Notes under the pieces: model-generated | Database searches by the model: none | What the model was told of the DNA's origin: nothing | The model's input: the letters and a program-made list of their open reading frames with translations, nothing else | NCBI GenBank assembly: GCA_964640725.1 | Contig: CAZXIJ010000014.1 | Span: 1 to 64,000, forward strand | Source: CALHVX01 sp964640725 | GTDB taxonomy: Bacteria; Pseudomonadota; Gammaproteobacteria; Pseudomonadales; Azotimanducaceae | Reading direction: 5' to 3' | Length of the DNA stretch: 64,000 bases | Shown: one piece after another, positions 8,269-16,770 of the stretch | How positions within the stretch are numbered: position 1 is the stretch's first letter | How the letters are laid out: the number at the start of each line of letters is the position of its first letter | Position numbers and translations under genes: made by a program

Positions 8269-9838
8269 CACTGCCGGCGGCAATGAACGGGGCCGCCTGC
8301 GCAAGGTCCCGCGCAAAATCGGCGAAAGGCTGGCTCGCAGTCACGATGCCCCGGGACACCGCGGGGCCCTGCTGTCGCAGCAGGTGGGCGGGATGCACGG
8401 TGACCAGCACCTGGCGGGCACCGGCCTGAATCAGCTTGCCGCGGTCGCGCTGAACGCGTACCGGTGTGCCCAGCACGGCCCGGGCGGCGGTGGCGCCCAG
8501 GCAGATCACCAGCGCGGGGGCAACGGCCTCGATTTCCGCTGCGAGCCAGTCGCTGCACTCGAACAGGTCCCGGGCATCTGGCGTTTGGTGGAGCCGGCGC
8601 CGGCCCTGGGGCCGAAACTTGAAGTGTTTGACCGCGTTGGTCAGAAACAGCTGCTCGCGGCGCAGCCCGGCTGCCCTGAGTGCCTGGTTCAGCAGATCGC
8701 CCGCCGGCCCCACGAAGGGCCGGCCTGCGAGGTCTTCGCGGTCGCCCGGCTGCTCGCCGACCAGCATGACCGGCGTGCGCATGGGCCCTTCGCCTGCGAC
8801 GGCCTGCGTGCCGTGGCAGGCCCAGGGGCAGCGCGTGCAGCTTTGCAGCCCGCGGGCGATGTCTTGCAGTCGGCTTGGCACCGCGCCGGCATCTGTCGGC
8901 GCGGCCGCTGGCCTGGGCCCGCAGCGCAGGGCCTGATCGGCCTGCGGCTTGCGTGTCATTGCGGCGACCCGTGTGTCGGCCTGTTGGGCAAGCCGCCCGA
9001 TGAGCGCCGCTTCCGGCAGATTCTTCCAGTACTTCTGCGGCATTTCCGAACGCATGGCGGTCAGCTTGAGTCGTGCCGGATTGAAGATGCTGGCGTAGTA
9101 ACGTGCCCAGGCAGCCTCGAAGCGATCCGAGTCGGGCGCTGCATCGCGGCTGACGCCGGTTGAAAACCAGACGGCGCCGTCGCCTTCCCAGTGGGCGCAG
9201 CGGTCGGGGGTCAGGATGCTCCAACGCATGTTGCTGAACCGCCGGCGGAAGAAGCCGCTCGCGTACTCGACGATGAGCTGGGACGGCTCGAACCAGGCGA
9301 CGTAGCGCGGCTGATCCTGCCCCGGCTCGGCGAGTTCCCGGAAGCGGACGAAGGCTTTCATTTTGTGGACATCGCGCGCGACGGCCTTGCGGTAGCGCCC
9401 CAGCCGCTCGACATCGGCGTCGCCCGTGTCCTCCAGGAGCGCGGGCTCCCCGTGCGCAAGGCGCCAAAGCAGGCGATAGAGCAACGCCCAGCGATCCGGT
9501 GCCCGGTGGCAGGCAGCGGCTCGAGCGGCCTGCAGGTACGCTCGGGGCACACGCAAGGCCGGGGAATCGCTGGCGGCCGGGCGCTCGGCCTGCGCATCGC
9601 TGTGCCACCAGATGGTCGCGGGCGGGCAGCTGCGGTGTAGCGCTGCCCGGGCCGCGGCTTGCCAGCCTTCGAAAGTGCCGTCAAAGCGGATCGTCGCGAG
9701 CCCGGCGGGCCCCGCGAGCAGGCCCCCGAACAGGCTGGGCTGGCTGCCCGCGCCCGTACCGCCCGCGCCCGTACCGCCCGTTCGCGCACTGACAGTGCCC
9801 GCACCGTCGGTGCGCGGACTGACAGTGCGAGTGCTCAC
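8249..9838 (-). CDS. udgX: DUF4130-UdgX fusion, uracil-DNA glycosylase superfamily
   Basis: The protein has 529 residues. A disordered Gly/Thr/Arg tail (about 1-45) is followed by a DUF4130-type domain (about 45-245) and a UDG-superfamily domain (about 330-520). The UDG part shows iron-sulphur cysteines (CTRCPWAC, 334-341), motif I GEQPGDREDLAGRPFVGPAG (361-380) and HPAHLLR (482-488). It also has GRRRLH (412-417), which corresponds to the UdgX-specific basic loop. In Mycobacterium smegmatis UdgX, the His of that loop becomes covalently attached to the abasic site after uracil excision; His417 is the candidate here. The GTG start overlaps the upstream radical-SAM stop (GTGA). The N-terminus contains a perfect 15-bp tandem duplication. 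Confidence 0.88.
   Translation of the reverse strand: MSTRTVSPRTDGAGTVSARTGGTGAGGTGAGSQPSLFGGLLAGPAGLATIRFDGTFEGWQAAARAALHRSCPPATIWWHSDAQAERPAASDSPALRVPRAYLQAARAAACHRAPDRWALLYRLLWRLAHGEPALLEDTGDADVERLGRYRKAVARDVHKMKAFVRFRELAEPGQDQPRYVAWFEPSQLIVEYASGFFRRRFSNMRWSILTPDRCAHWEGDGAVWFSTGVSRDAAPDSDRFEAAWARYYASIFNPARLKLTAMRSEMPQKYWKNLPEAALIGRLAQQADTRVAAMTRKPQADQALRCGPRPAAAPTDAGAVPSRLQDIARGLQSCTRCPWACHGTQAVAGEGPMRTPVMLVGEQPGDREDLAGRPFVGPAGDLLNQALRAAGLRREQLFLTNAVKHFKFRPQGRRRLHQTPDARDLFECSDWLAAEIEAVAPALVICLGATAARAVLGTPVRVQRDRGKLIQAGARQVLVTVHPAHLLRQQGPAVSRGIVTASQPFADFARDLAQAAPFIAAGSASRGSP
9751..9780. repeat. Perfect 15-bp tandem duplication in the udgX N-terminus
   Basis: CGCCCGTACCGCCCG is repeated head to tail (9751-9765 and 9766-9780). 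It encodes, on the minus strand, a repeated Gly-Thr-Gly-Ala-Gly block. An ACTGACAGTGC word also recurs 30 bp apart just upstream of it (9788 and 9818). The reading frame is preserved, so the repeats lengthen a disordered tail. Confidence 0.8.
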
Positions 9839-11097
9839 AGCGCCAGCCCCAGCTGAGCCTGAGCAGGCGCGAAGCGCGTTCGCAACCGGTCGCTGTCGAG
9901 CTCGCCGGGCGCCGGGCGATGGCCTGCGCAGGTGACGAAGAATCTGGCCTTGCGCACGCTGACCCGCAGCGCCTTCAGATCCTCAAGGCGTACGGTGCGC
10001 CAGCGCCTGAGTTTCAGCAGCCGGCTGACGCTTTTGCTGCCGAGGCCGGGCACCCGCAGCAGTGCTTCGCGGCTGCCACGGTTCAGATCAACGGGAAAGA
10101 ACGTCCGATGCTGCAGGGCCCAGGCCAGCTTGGGGTCTACCGCCAGATCCAGCATACCGTCGCTGTTTGGGCTGCCGGCCATGATCTCTTCGGTGCTGAA
10201 GCCGTAAAAGCGCACCAGCCAGTCCGACTGATACAGCCGATGCTCGCGCAGCAGCGGCGCCGGTTGCGCCGGCAATGCCGGCGAGGCGTTCGGTATCGGG
10301 CTGAAGGCAGAGTAGTAGACGCGGCTCAAGCCGTAGCCGGAATAGAGGTGCGTGGCGGTTTCCAGAATGGTTGCGTCCGTCGAAGGCTCGGCGCCAACAA
10401 TCATCTGCGTGGATTGCCCGGCCGGCGCGAACGGCGGGGGACGGCGCTTTCGCTGGGAGCTGACCTGTCGAGCACACTGCTCGTCCTCCTGCTGTGCTTC
10501 CCGGGTTGTTCTGATCCTGGCCATGGAGCGGCGAATTGAGCTGTGGTCTTTTTCCGGCGCCAGCGCTGCCAGCGCTGTGCGGCTTGGCAGCTCGACATTG
10601 ATGCTGAGCCGGTCCGCGTAGCGACCCGCTGCGGCCAGCAGGTCGCCGTCGGCATCGGGAATAGTTTTCAAGTGGATGTAGCCACGAAAGTCGTGTTCTT
10701 CCCGTAACTTGCGCGCGACTTCCACCAGTTCCTGCATGGTGTAGTCCGGGTCCCGAATGATGCCGCTCGACAGAAACAGGCCTTCGATGTAGTTGCGCTG
10801 GTAAAAGCTGAGCGTGAGGTCGACAACTTCGTCGACCCGGAACCGTGCCCGGCGAGTATTCGAGGAGTTGCGGTTCACGCAGTAGCTGCATTCGTAGATG
10901 CAGAAATTGGTGAGCAGTATCTTCAGCAGCGAGATGCAGCGACCGTCGGGGGCGTAGGAGTGGCAGATGCCCATGCCTTCCGTCGAGCCCATGCCGCGCC
11001 CGCTGACCGAGTCCCGGCGTACGGTGCCCGATGACGCGCAGCTGGCGTCGTACTTGGCGGCATCTGCGAGGATTTCCAGTTTGGCGATCGTTTCCAT
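9835..11097 (-). CDS. Radical SAM protein of the putative DNA modification/repair family (TIGR03916-like)
   Basis: The protein has 420 residues. The radical-SAM cluster motif CxxxCxxC is CIYECSYC (Cys66, 70, 73). The preceding GICHSYAPDGRCISLLKILLTN block is typical of the family that is genomically paired with DUF4130/UdgX proteins. The C-terminus contains a helix-hairpin-helix, LLRVPGLGSKSVSRLL, a likely DNA-binding element. The reaction is not known for this family. An in-frame ATG at 11133 would put the LexA box inside the coding sequence, and family proteins begin near 'METIAKLEILADAAKYDAS', so 11097 is chosen. It overlaps udgX by 4 bp, forming one operon. Confidence 0.88.
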   Translation of the reverse strand: METIAKLEILADAAKYDASCASSGTVRRDSVSGRGMGSTEGMGICHSYAPDGRCISLLKILLTNFCIYECSYCVNRNSSNTRRARFRVDEVVDLTLSFYQRNYIEGLFLSSGIIRDPDYTMQELVEVARKLREEHDFRGYIHLKTIPDADGDLLAAAGRYADRLSINVELPSRTALAALAPEKDHSSIRRSMARIRTTREAQQEDEQCARQVSSQRKRRPPPFAPAGQSTQMIVGAEPSTDATILETATHLYSGYGLSRVYYSAFSPIPNASPALPAQPAPLLREHRLYQSDWLVRFYGFSTEEIMAGSPNSDGMLDLAVDPKLAWALQHRTFFPVDLNRGSREALLRVPGLGSKSVSRLLKLRRWRTVRLEDLKALRVSVRKARFFVTCAGHRPAPGELDSDRLRTRFAPAQAQLGLAL

Positions 11098-11117
11098 AAC
11101 TGGATATATATACAGTA
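11098..11117 (-). promoter_or_regulatory. LexA (SOS) box before the radical SAM-udgX operon
   Basis: On the + strand 11100-11115 reads CTGGATATATATACAG; the minus strand reads CTGTATATATATCCAG. This is one base from the palindromic consensus CTGTATATATATACAG. Flanks (TA on one side) extend the match to the 20-bp E. coli form. The box begins 2 nt before the ATG at 11097. A TATATA -10-like element with TTGCAG 17 nt upstream overlaps it, so LexA would block the promoter directly. Transcription would begin at or near the ATG, implying a very short or absent leader. Confidence 0.82.
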
Positions 11118-11348
11118 TCGCGTGTGACTGCAATCGCTTCTGTTGCGGCGCGCCGCGAGCGCTGCGCAGCGGCGTTCAGGATGAATTCAGAGGCGGTCGC
11201 TATGTTAGTCTTGCGATCACTGAAAGGGACGTGGGTACGGGCTGTTGCAGGGGGTTTTCCCAGGCCAGCCTGGCGCGCCAGGGGGCGAGCGTTCCGGTAA
11301 GGATCAACAACAAGATCCGGGACTGTTGCAACGAAAGGGGGACTTTCC

Positions 11349-12047
11349 ATGATTCTTCAGCGCGCCAAGCGAACACTTTTTCTGCTGCTGGCTGCGGTGC
11401 TCGCAGCCGGCTGCGCGGCCAGCGGCACCAAGAACCCGAATCAGCCGTACGACAACACTCTGAATGTGTTTCGCAACGCCGGCGAGAGCGCTCAGTTTTT
11501 CAACAGCGCTTACGGCTACGCCGTGTTTCCGACCATTGCCAAGGGCGGCTTCGTGATCGGCGGCGCTCGAGGTACGGGGCGAGTCTATGAACAGGGGGCT
11601 TACGTTGGCGAGTCTGTCGTCACTCAACTGACTGCCGGTGTTCTCGCCGGCGGGCAGGCGTACAGCCAGATCGTGTTCTTTGAGGATCGTCGCGCCCTGG
11701 ACGAGTTCCGGGGCGGCAATTTTGAGTTCGGCGCTAATGCCGGCGCCGTCATCATTACTGCTGGCGCCAATGCCGGTGCCGGTACGACCGGTGCATCCGC
11801 CGCTGTGAGCGGAGGCCGCAATGACGCACGGACGCTGGGCAGCAGTTACTACAAGGGCACCGCAGTGTTCACCGTCGCCAAAGGCGGGCTGATGCTGGAT
11901 ATCGGCGTTGCCGGGCAGAAGTTCACCTTTACCCCGGTTGGCAGCGACGGCACCTTGCTGACATCGCCGGTGCCGGAAGAAGCGCTGCCCCCGGCAGAAG
12001 ACTACGATACCGAATCGGTTGCACCGGGAGTGCCGCTCGACGGCTGA
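11349..12047 (+). CDS. SYLF/Ysc84-domain lipoprotein
   Basis: This is a 232-residue lipoprotein with signal LLAAVLAAGC (Cys20). The body matches the SYLF (Ysc84-type) lipid-binding fold: YGYAVFPTIAKGGFVIGGARG near the start, then ASYSQIVFF-like strands, and VFTVAKGGLMLDIGVAGQKF near the end. Bacterial members are exported and thought to bind phosphoinositide-like or other lipids; their role is poorly defined. AGGGGGA precedes the ATG. A 14-bp hairpin (CCAGG/CCTGG, 11260-11273) and a TGGCGCGCCA palindrome (11271-11280) lie in its leader. It has no obvious operon partner, because the right side runs into a scaffold gap. Confidence 0.85.
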   Translation: MILQRAKRTLFLLLAAVLAAGCAASGTKNPNQPYDNTLNVFRNAGESAQFFNSAYGYAVFPTIAKGGFVIGGARGTGRVYEQGAYVGESVVTQLTAGVLAGGQAYSQIVFFEDRRALDEFRGGNFEFGANAGAVIITAGANAGAGTTGASAAVSGGRNDARTLGSSYYKGTAVFTVAKGGLMLDIGVAGQKFTFTPVGSDGTLLTSPVPEEALPPAEDYDTESVAPGVPLDG

Positions 12048-12053
12048 ATGCCC

Positions 12054-12263
12054 GATTGGCGCGGCAGCACGAGCGTCGCGCGGATTGTCTTCCTGGAGGA
12101 CGCCTACGNNNNNNNNNNNNNNNNNNNNNNNNNNNNNNNNNNNNNNNNNNNNNNNNNNNNNNNNNNNNNNNNNNNNNNNNNNNNNNNNNNNNNNNNNNNN
12201 NNNNNNNNGATTGGCGCGGCAGCACGAGCGTCGCGCGGATTGTCTTCCTGGAGGACGCCTACG
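12054..12263. other. Scaffold gap with identical 55-bp flanks
   Basis: The 55 bases before the Ns (12054-12108) and the 55 bases after (12209-12263) are identical. A 55-bp end overlap equals a common de Bruijn k-mer. The 100-N run (12109-12208) therefore probably represents two contigs that abut with no missing sequence. Confidence 0.85.
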
Positions 12264-12271
12264 TGTGGCCC

Positions 12272-14143
12272 TTACGGGGCCCGGTACCAGATCGGTGATG
12301 AGTAGGCGCGCTCCTGGATGATGCTGGGCCCTTCGCTCGGCTCGTCGAATCCCATCGCGATCGCGTCCAGCAGGGCATGCCTGGGTGTCGGGATTTCCAG
12401 CACTCGCACGTAGTAGAACGCGGCCTGGCCTGGGTCAAACTCCGGGTCTTCCCAAAAGGTCATGAGCGTCGCCGAGCCGATGTTGTTGCGGTAGCTGCCG
12501 GTTGCCCGGTTCACGGTGTCGCCCACCGCAGCAAACCGGCCCTGGCTGTCCCGGGCCCGACCGGCCTCTGCCGCGATGTCGTAGACCCGCTCGTGGGTCA
12601 CGCCCTGCGCATCGATCCAGCCTTTCACCATCTGCAGGCGGTCTAGATTTGCAGAGCGCGGATCACGGTGCGCGACCACCAGGAACCCCGGCCGGCCGTC
12701 GGCGGCGCTCAGCTCTCCGCCCATGGGCACGCCAGTGCGATAGCCGTGCTGTGCCAGATCGGCCCGCGCCAGATCGGCCTCGCCAAAGCTGAAGCCGCCG
12801 AACAGACGCAGCGCGATCCGGGTCCCTGTTGTGGCGTACACCTCGCGGCGGGCGAAGGCATCGACGATGGCGCTGCGGCTGTTGCCTTCAGCCCAGACGG
12901 CGGCCAGGCCGCCGGCCTGCATCGTCCAGCCCGTTGGGCCTTGCCCGAGCGCGTTGCCTGGTTTGTTTTCCGGAATCGAGTCGCGGGCCATCTTGCCCCA
13001 GAAGTTCGGCTCCTCGGCCGATGCCATGGCGGTATGACTGTCCGTTGAGCCAATCATGCCAAAGCGATAGGGGTTCTCGCCGGTGCGCCGCTCGATCTGC
13101 AGGCCCACCTTCAGGCCCGAGCGCGCAAAGCTGCCGGGCAGGTGCTCGGCGCGCTGCGTGGGTTTGCGCTCGATGTGCCAGGGGTAGTCTTCGAAGTCAG
13201 CGAAGGGGTCATCGGGGGACAGCGCCGGATGGGTTTCCGAGTCGCCCTTGATCTGGGTCACCTCAGCGACGGGCTCGAAGCGTCGTTGCAGCCGTGCGTA
13301 CTCCGCGTCGACGGGCTCGCCGCGCAGCGTATCCGGTCCGAACATGAAGCCCTTGGAAATGTTCGGGTTGTGCGGAATCGCAATGAATCGGGCACCGGTC
13401 GCCTCGCTGGTCGCCTCGAGCCAGCGCCACAGGTCGTCCGGATGCGGACTCTCGCCTGAGGAGCGCGGCATAAACTCCCCGGCGAGGGATCCGTCAGCAT
13501 CGGTGAGCACGACCCGATGCAGATTCGCACCGCCCGGAATGCTGCTCCATTCCCAGCCGATCAGTGCCGTGAAGTTCTCTTCGCTGTTGTGCTGGTCGCT
13601 CGCGGCGCGCAACCGCGCCCAGGCGTTGCGGGCCGAGATCTCGGCTCCGGGCGGCGTGCTTGCGCCTACGTTCTCTGCCCAGCCCCGCGCCGCGACCACC
13701 GGGTCTTCGCGCTCCGGTAGCAGATTGACGAAGTAGTCGGCACCGTTGCCCTCATCGATGGCGTTGCGAATCTGCCGCTCGTTGTACCAGTAGGCCATTC
13801 GCTCCAGCAGGTTGGGGTCGTCGTCCTGAATGCCGCTGTAGTAAATGTCCCGGATGCCCCCGTAGAACTCGGCGTGGTCGGACACCACCAGGAAATCCAG
13901 CGGCGTGTCGATCTGGATCCGCGCGCGGTGGTAGGGGTGTGTGACCGGCAGGCCGCGGGCATAGCGGTAGGCGGTGTCCGGGTCTGCGGTCATGTTGCCG
14001 TTCAGGAAGGCGTCGAAGGAGTAGGAGGTGTGCAGGTGCGTGTCGCCCCAGAGCAACTCCGGTTCGGCCTGGGCCTGGGCCGTGGCAAGCACGGCGAGCA
14101 GAGCCAGGGCGGCGTGCCGTCGCAGATCGTAATGATTGAGCAT
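12272..14143 (-). CDS. DUF3604 domain exported protein (PHP-like metal-dependent fold)
   Basis: The protein has 623 residues and a cleavable signal peptide (ALLAVLATAQAQAEP). The mature N-terminus carries LLWGDTHLHTSYSFDAF, a His-rich metal-binding motif as in PHP phosphoesterases. FLVVSDHAEFYGG, GWEWSSIPGG and GSTDSHTAMAS further on supply more candidate metal ligands. This layout and length are typical of DUF3604 proteins, which are abundant in marine gammaproteobacteria but lack a defined reaction. A secreted hydrolase or phosphodiesterase role is plausible but unproven. It is monocistronic and divergent from the alpha/beta-hydrolase gene. Confidence 0.9.
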   Translation of the reverse strand: MLNHYDLRRHAALALLAVLATAQAQAEPELLWGDTHLHTSYSFDAFLNGNMTADPDTAYRYARGLPVTHPYHRARIQIDTPLDFLVVSDHAEFYGGIRDIYYSGIQDDDPNLLERMAYWYNERQIRNAIDEGNGADYFVNLLPEREDPVVAARGWAENVGASTPPGAEISARNAWARLRAASDQHNSEENFTALIGWEWSSIPGGANLHRVVLTDADGSLAGEFMPRSSGESPHPDDLWRWLEATSEATGARFIAIPHNPNISKGFMFGPDTLRGEPVDAEYARLQRRFEPVAEVTQIKGDSETHPALSPDDPFADFEDYPWHIERKPTQRAEHLPGSFARSGLKVGLQIERRTGENPYRFGMIGSTDSHTAMASAEEPNFWGKMARDSIPENKPGNALGQGPTGWTMQAGGLAAVWAEGNSRSAIVDAFARREVYATTGTRIALRLFGGFSFGEADLARADLAQHGYRTGVPMGGELSAADGRPGFLVVAHRDPRSANLDRLQMVKGWIDAQGVTHERVYDIAAEAGRARDSQGRFAAVGDTVNRATGSYRNNIGSATLMTFWEDPEFDPGQAAFYYVRVLEIPTPRHALLDAIAMGFDEPSEGPSIIQERAYSSPIWYRAP

Positions 14144-14235
14144 GGGGGCTCCCGGTTTTTGCGGTCATGATAGCGGCCCTCGCGGCCCCGCGCCCCGCGC
14201 GCTAGCATCGCGGTTTGTTTGGGAGGGGGCTGCCG

Positions 14236-15228
14236 ATGACGCTGGGGCAACGACTGGGGCTGATGTTGGTCATCGCGCTGGTGGCGGCGGCCTTTTGGCT
14301 GCTGGAGGCCGACCGGCCGGCCGCCGAGATTGACGCCCGCTACGGCTCGGCAGCGTCGCAGTGGCTGCCGCTGTCAGCGGGGGGGCGTCTGCACTATCGG
14401 GACGAGGGCGATGCCGACGGCTTGCCGCTGGTGCTGGTGCACGGATCGAGCGCGTCCCTGCACACCTTTGAGCCCTGGGTGGCGCTGCTCGGCGAACAGT
14501 ATCGCGTGATCACCCTGGATCTGCCCGGGCACGGGCTGACGGGACAGGTGCCCGGCGGAGACTATTCCTCCGCTGCCTATGTGGGCGCCGTGCGCGATCT
14601 GGCAAAGCACCTGGGGATCAACCGGTTCGTTCTGGGCGGCAACTCCATGGGCGGCGGCGTGAGCTGGCGCTACGCGCTCGCGCATCCGGAGCAGGTTCTG
14701 GCGCTGGTGCTGATCGACGCATCGCCGCCCCGCGGCTGGCGCCGCGAATTCGAGGCCGCGCGCAGCGACGCCGAAGAATCGGGGCCCCGGGCCTTCTCGC
14801 TCCTGCGCCAGCCGTGGTTTCGCGTCATTGCCCGGTACCTGGATCCTTACTACCTGATCCGGCAGGGGCTCCAGTCATCCTACGGCGATCCGAGCCAGGT
14901 CACCGAAGCGCTGGTGCGACGCTACTATGAGCTGGCCCTGCGGGCGGGGACGCGGGCAGCCACGCTGCAGCGGTTCGGTCTCACCGGACCGGACAGCAGT
15001 GAATCGCTGGCCGGGCTCACCATGCCGGCGCTGGTGCTGTGGGGCGCGCGCGATGCAGTCATTCCACTGGCCATGGGCGAGCGGCTGGTGCGGGAACTGC
15101 CCAGCGCTACCCTGCAGGTTTACGATGATCTGGGCCACTTGCCGATGGAAGAGGCCCCGGAGCGGACCGCGGCGGACGTCACGGCCTTCCTGCAGACCGC
15201 CGTTGCGCCGCGCGGGCTGCAGCCGTGA
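14236..15228 (+). CDS. Membrane-anchored alpha/beta-hydrolase
   Basis: The protein has 330 residues with one N-terminal hydrophobic anchor (LGLMLVIALVAAAFWLL). The alpha/beta-hydrolase core is complete: oxyanion region LVHGSSAS, nucleophile elbow GGNSMGGG (Ser), acid in LWGARDAVIP (Asp), and catalytic His in DDLGHLPMEEAPE. The substrate is unknown; esterase, lipase or epoxide-type activities are all possible. GGGAGGGGGCTGCCG before the ATG at 14236 sets the start. The stop overlaps the next gene by 4 bp (GTGA), suggesting a coupled pair. A GCTAGCAT word at 14200 may be its -10 box. Confidence 0.88.
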   Translation: MTLGQRLGLMLVIALVAAAFWLLEADRPAAEIDARYGSAASQWLPLSAGGRLHYRDEGDADGLPLVLVHGSSASLHTFEPWVALLGEQYRVITLDLPGHGLTGQVPGGDYSSAAYVGAVRDLAKHLGINRFVLGGNSMGGGVSWRYALAHPEQVLALVLIDASPPRGWRREFEAARSDAEESGPRAFSLLRQPWFRVIARYLDPYYLIRQGLQSSYGDPSQVTEALVRRYYELALRAGTRAATLQRFGLTGPDSSESLAGLTMPALVLWGARDAVIPLAMGERLVRELPSATLQVYDDLGHLPMEEAPERTAADVTAFLQTAVAPRGLQP

Positions 15229-16370
15229 GCACGGGGCGGCTCGCCCGCCGCAACGAGGCGTTGATTGGCGTCGCCGGCGGGGCACTGGCGCTGGAGACAC
15301 CGGCGCTGGTCCTCGACCTGGACCGCTTCGACGCGAACATGACGACCATGAGCCAGCACTGCGCGCGGGCAGGAATCGGGCTGCGGCCGCACACGAAAAC
15401 GCACAAGAGCGTTCAGATCGCCCGGCGGCAAATGGCGGCCGGGGCGGTTGGCCTGTGCTGCGCGAAGCTGGGCGAAGCCGAGGCGCTGGCGAACGGCGGC
15501 CTGCAGAAACTGCTCCTGACCTCGCCGGTAGTGTCTGCCCGGGGCCTGGAGCGGCTGGGGCAGCTGAATGCCCGCATCGAAGAACTGCTGGTCGTGGTTG
15601 ATCACCCCGCCAACGCCCGCGCGCTCATGGCCTCCGCCGAGGCCGCGGGCAAGGTTCAGGGCGTGCTCCTTGACCTTGATCCGGGGCTGCATCGAACCGG
15701 CATCCCGCCGGGCCCGGAAGCGCTGGCATTGGTGAGGGCTCTGCATGAGTCGCCGTTCCTCGATTTTCGGGGGCTGCAGATGTACGCCGGACACCTGATG
15801 CACATCGCCGACGCGGGCAAGCGCAGGGACCGGTCCCTGGCGACTATGGCGCAGCTCGAAGCGTTTGCTGCCTTGTTGGCTGAAGAGCGAATTCCCGTGA
15901 GCATCCTCACGGGGGGCGGTACGGGCACCTTTGATATCGACCCGCAGGCTGCAGTGCTGACCGACCTGCAGGCTGGCTCGTACCTGTTCATGGATCGCCA
16001 GTACAACGCCGTCGAGCCGACGGGCAAGAGCCATCCGTTCATGACATCCCTGTTCGTGCAGACCCGCGTGATTTCCTGCAACCATCCGGGCCTCGCGACC
16101 ACCGATGCCGGGCTCAAGGCGTTCGCGACGGACGACGAGGCGCCGCCGATCGCGCGCGGGGGGCCCCAGGGCGCGACTTACTTTTTCTTCGGCGATGAAC
16201 AGGGCGGCTTGCGCTGGGACAGCGGCGAACCGATCGCGCTGGGAACCGTGCTGGCCGCGGTCACGCCGCACTGCGACCCAACGGTGAATCTGTACGATGA
16301 GCTGCACGTCCTTCAGGGCGACACCCTGGTCGATATCTGGCCGATTGAAGGTCGCGGCCAGAGCGCCTGA
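15225..16370 (+). CDS. DSD1/D-threonine aldolase-family PLP enzyme
   Basis: The protein has 381 residues with the alanine-racemase-type TIM barrel followed by a C-terminal D-serine dehydratase-like domain. The PLP lysine lies in LRPHTKTHKS (Lys58 by alignment with D-threonine aldolases). The phosphate-binding GGGTGTFD segment (about 225-232) and the C-terminal PHCDPTVNLYDELHV block with metal-ligand His and Cys are present. The family either cleaves D-3-hydroxy amino acids to glycine plus aldehyde or dehydrates D-serine; the sequence does not decide which. The GTG start overlaps the hydrolase stop. The terminus faces dgkA across an imperfect hairpin (about 16360-16384). Confidence 0.9.
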   Translation: MSTGRLARRNEALIGVAGGALALETPALVLDLDRFDANMTTMSQHCARAGIGLRPHTKTHKSVQIARRQMAAGAVGLCCAKLGEAEALANGGLQKLLLTSPVVSARGLERLGQLNARIEELLVVVDHPANARALMASAEAAGKVQGVLLDLDPGLHRTGIPPGPEALALVRALHESPFLDFRGLQMYAGHLMHIADAGKRRDRSLATMAQLEAFAALLAEERIPVSILTGGGTGTFDIDPQAAVLTDLQAGSYLFMDRQYNAVEPTGKSHPFMTSLFVQTRVISCNHPGLATTDAGLKAFATDDEAPPIARGGPQGATYFFFGDEQGGLRWDSGEPIALGTVLAAVTPHCDPTVNLYDELHVLQGDTLVDIWPIEGRGQSA

Positions 16371-16395
16371 GGGCGGTGCCCCAGGGCGCGGTGAT

Positions 16396-16770
16396 TCAGC
16401 CGGCGAACCGCTGCCAGCCGTAGCCGCCCCACACGAGCACGAGCAGGGCGATGCTCAGGGCCACGGCGGCGGATGCCATGTCCTTGGCGCGTCCGGCGAG
16501 TTCGTGATGCTCGTCCCCGATGCGGTCGACGACGGCTTCTACGGCAGAATTGAGCAGCTCGACGATCAGAACCTGCAGCAGCGCGGCAACGAGCAGAGCG
16601 ACTGCGAGCGGCGTCTCGCCCAGCCACAGCGCGGCGGGCAGCAGCAGGACCGCCAGGGTCAGCTCCTGGCGGAACGCTGACTCATGTTGCCAGGCGGCCT
16701 GCAACCCGAGCGATGAGTAGCCTGCGGCCCGAACAATCCGGCGCCACCCGGTGGCGCCTGTTTTAGCCAT
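16396..16770 (-). CDS. dgkA: Diacylglycerol kinase
   Basis: This 124-residue integral membrane enzyme phosphorylates diacylglycerol to phosphatidate, recycling lipid from periplasmic glucan and lipid A modification. The family motif ELLNSAVEAVVDR and the RAKDMASAAV segment carry the conserved Glu, Asn and Asp residues. Three transmembrane helices are evident. Length is normal. The ATG lies 8 bp inside the end of the upstream CDF transporter gene, so the two are co-translated. Confidence 0.95.
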   Translation of the reverse strand: MAKTGATGWRRIVRAAGYSSLGLQAAWQHESAFRQELTLAVLLLPAALWLGETPLAVALLVAALLQVLIVELLNSAVEAVVDRIGDEHHELAGRAKDMASAAVALSIALLVLVWGGYGWQRFAG

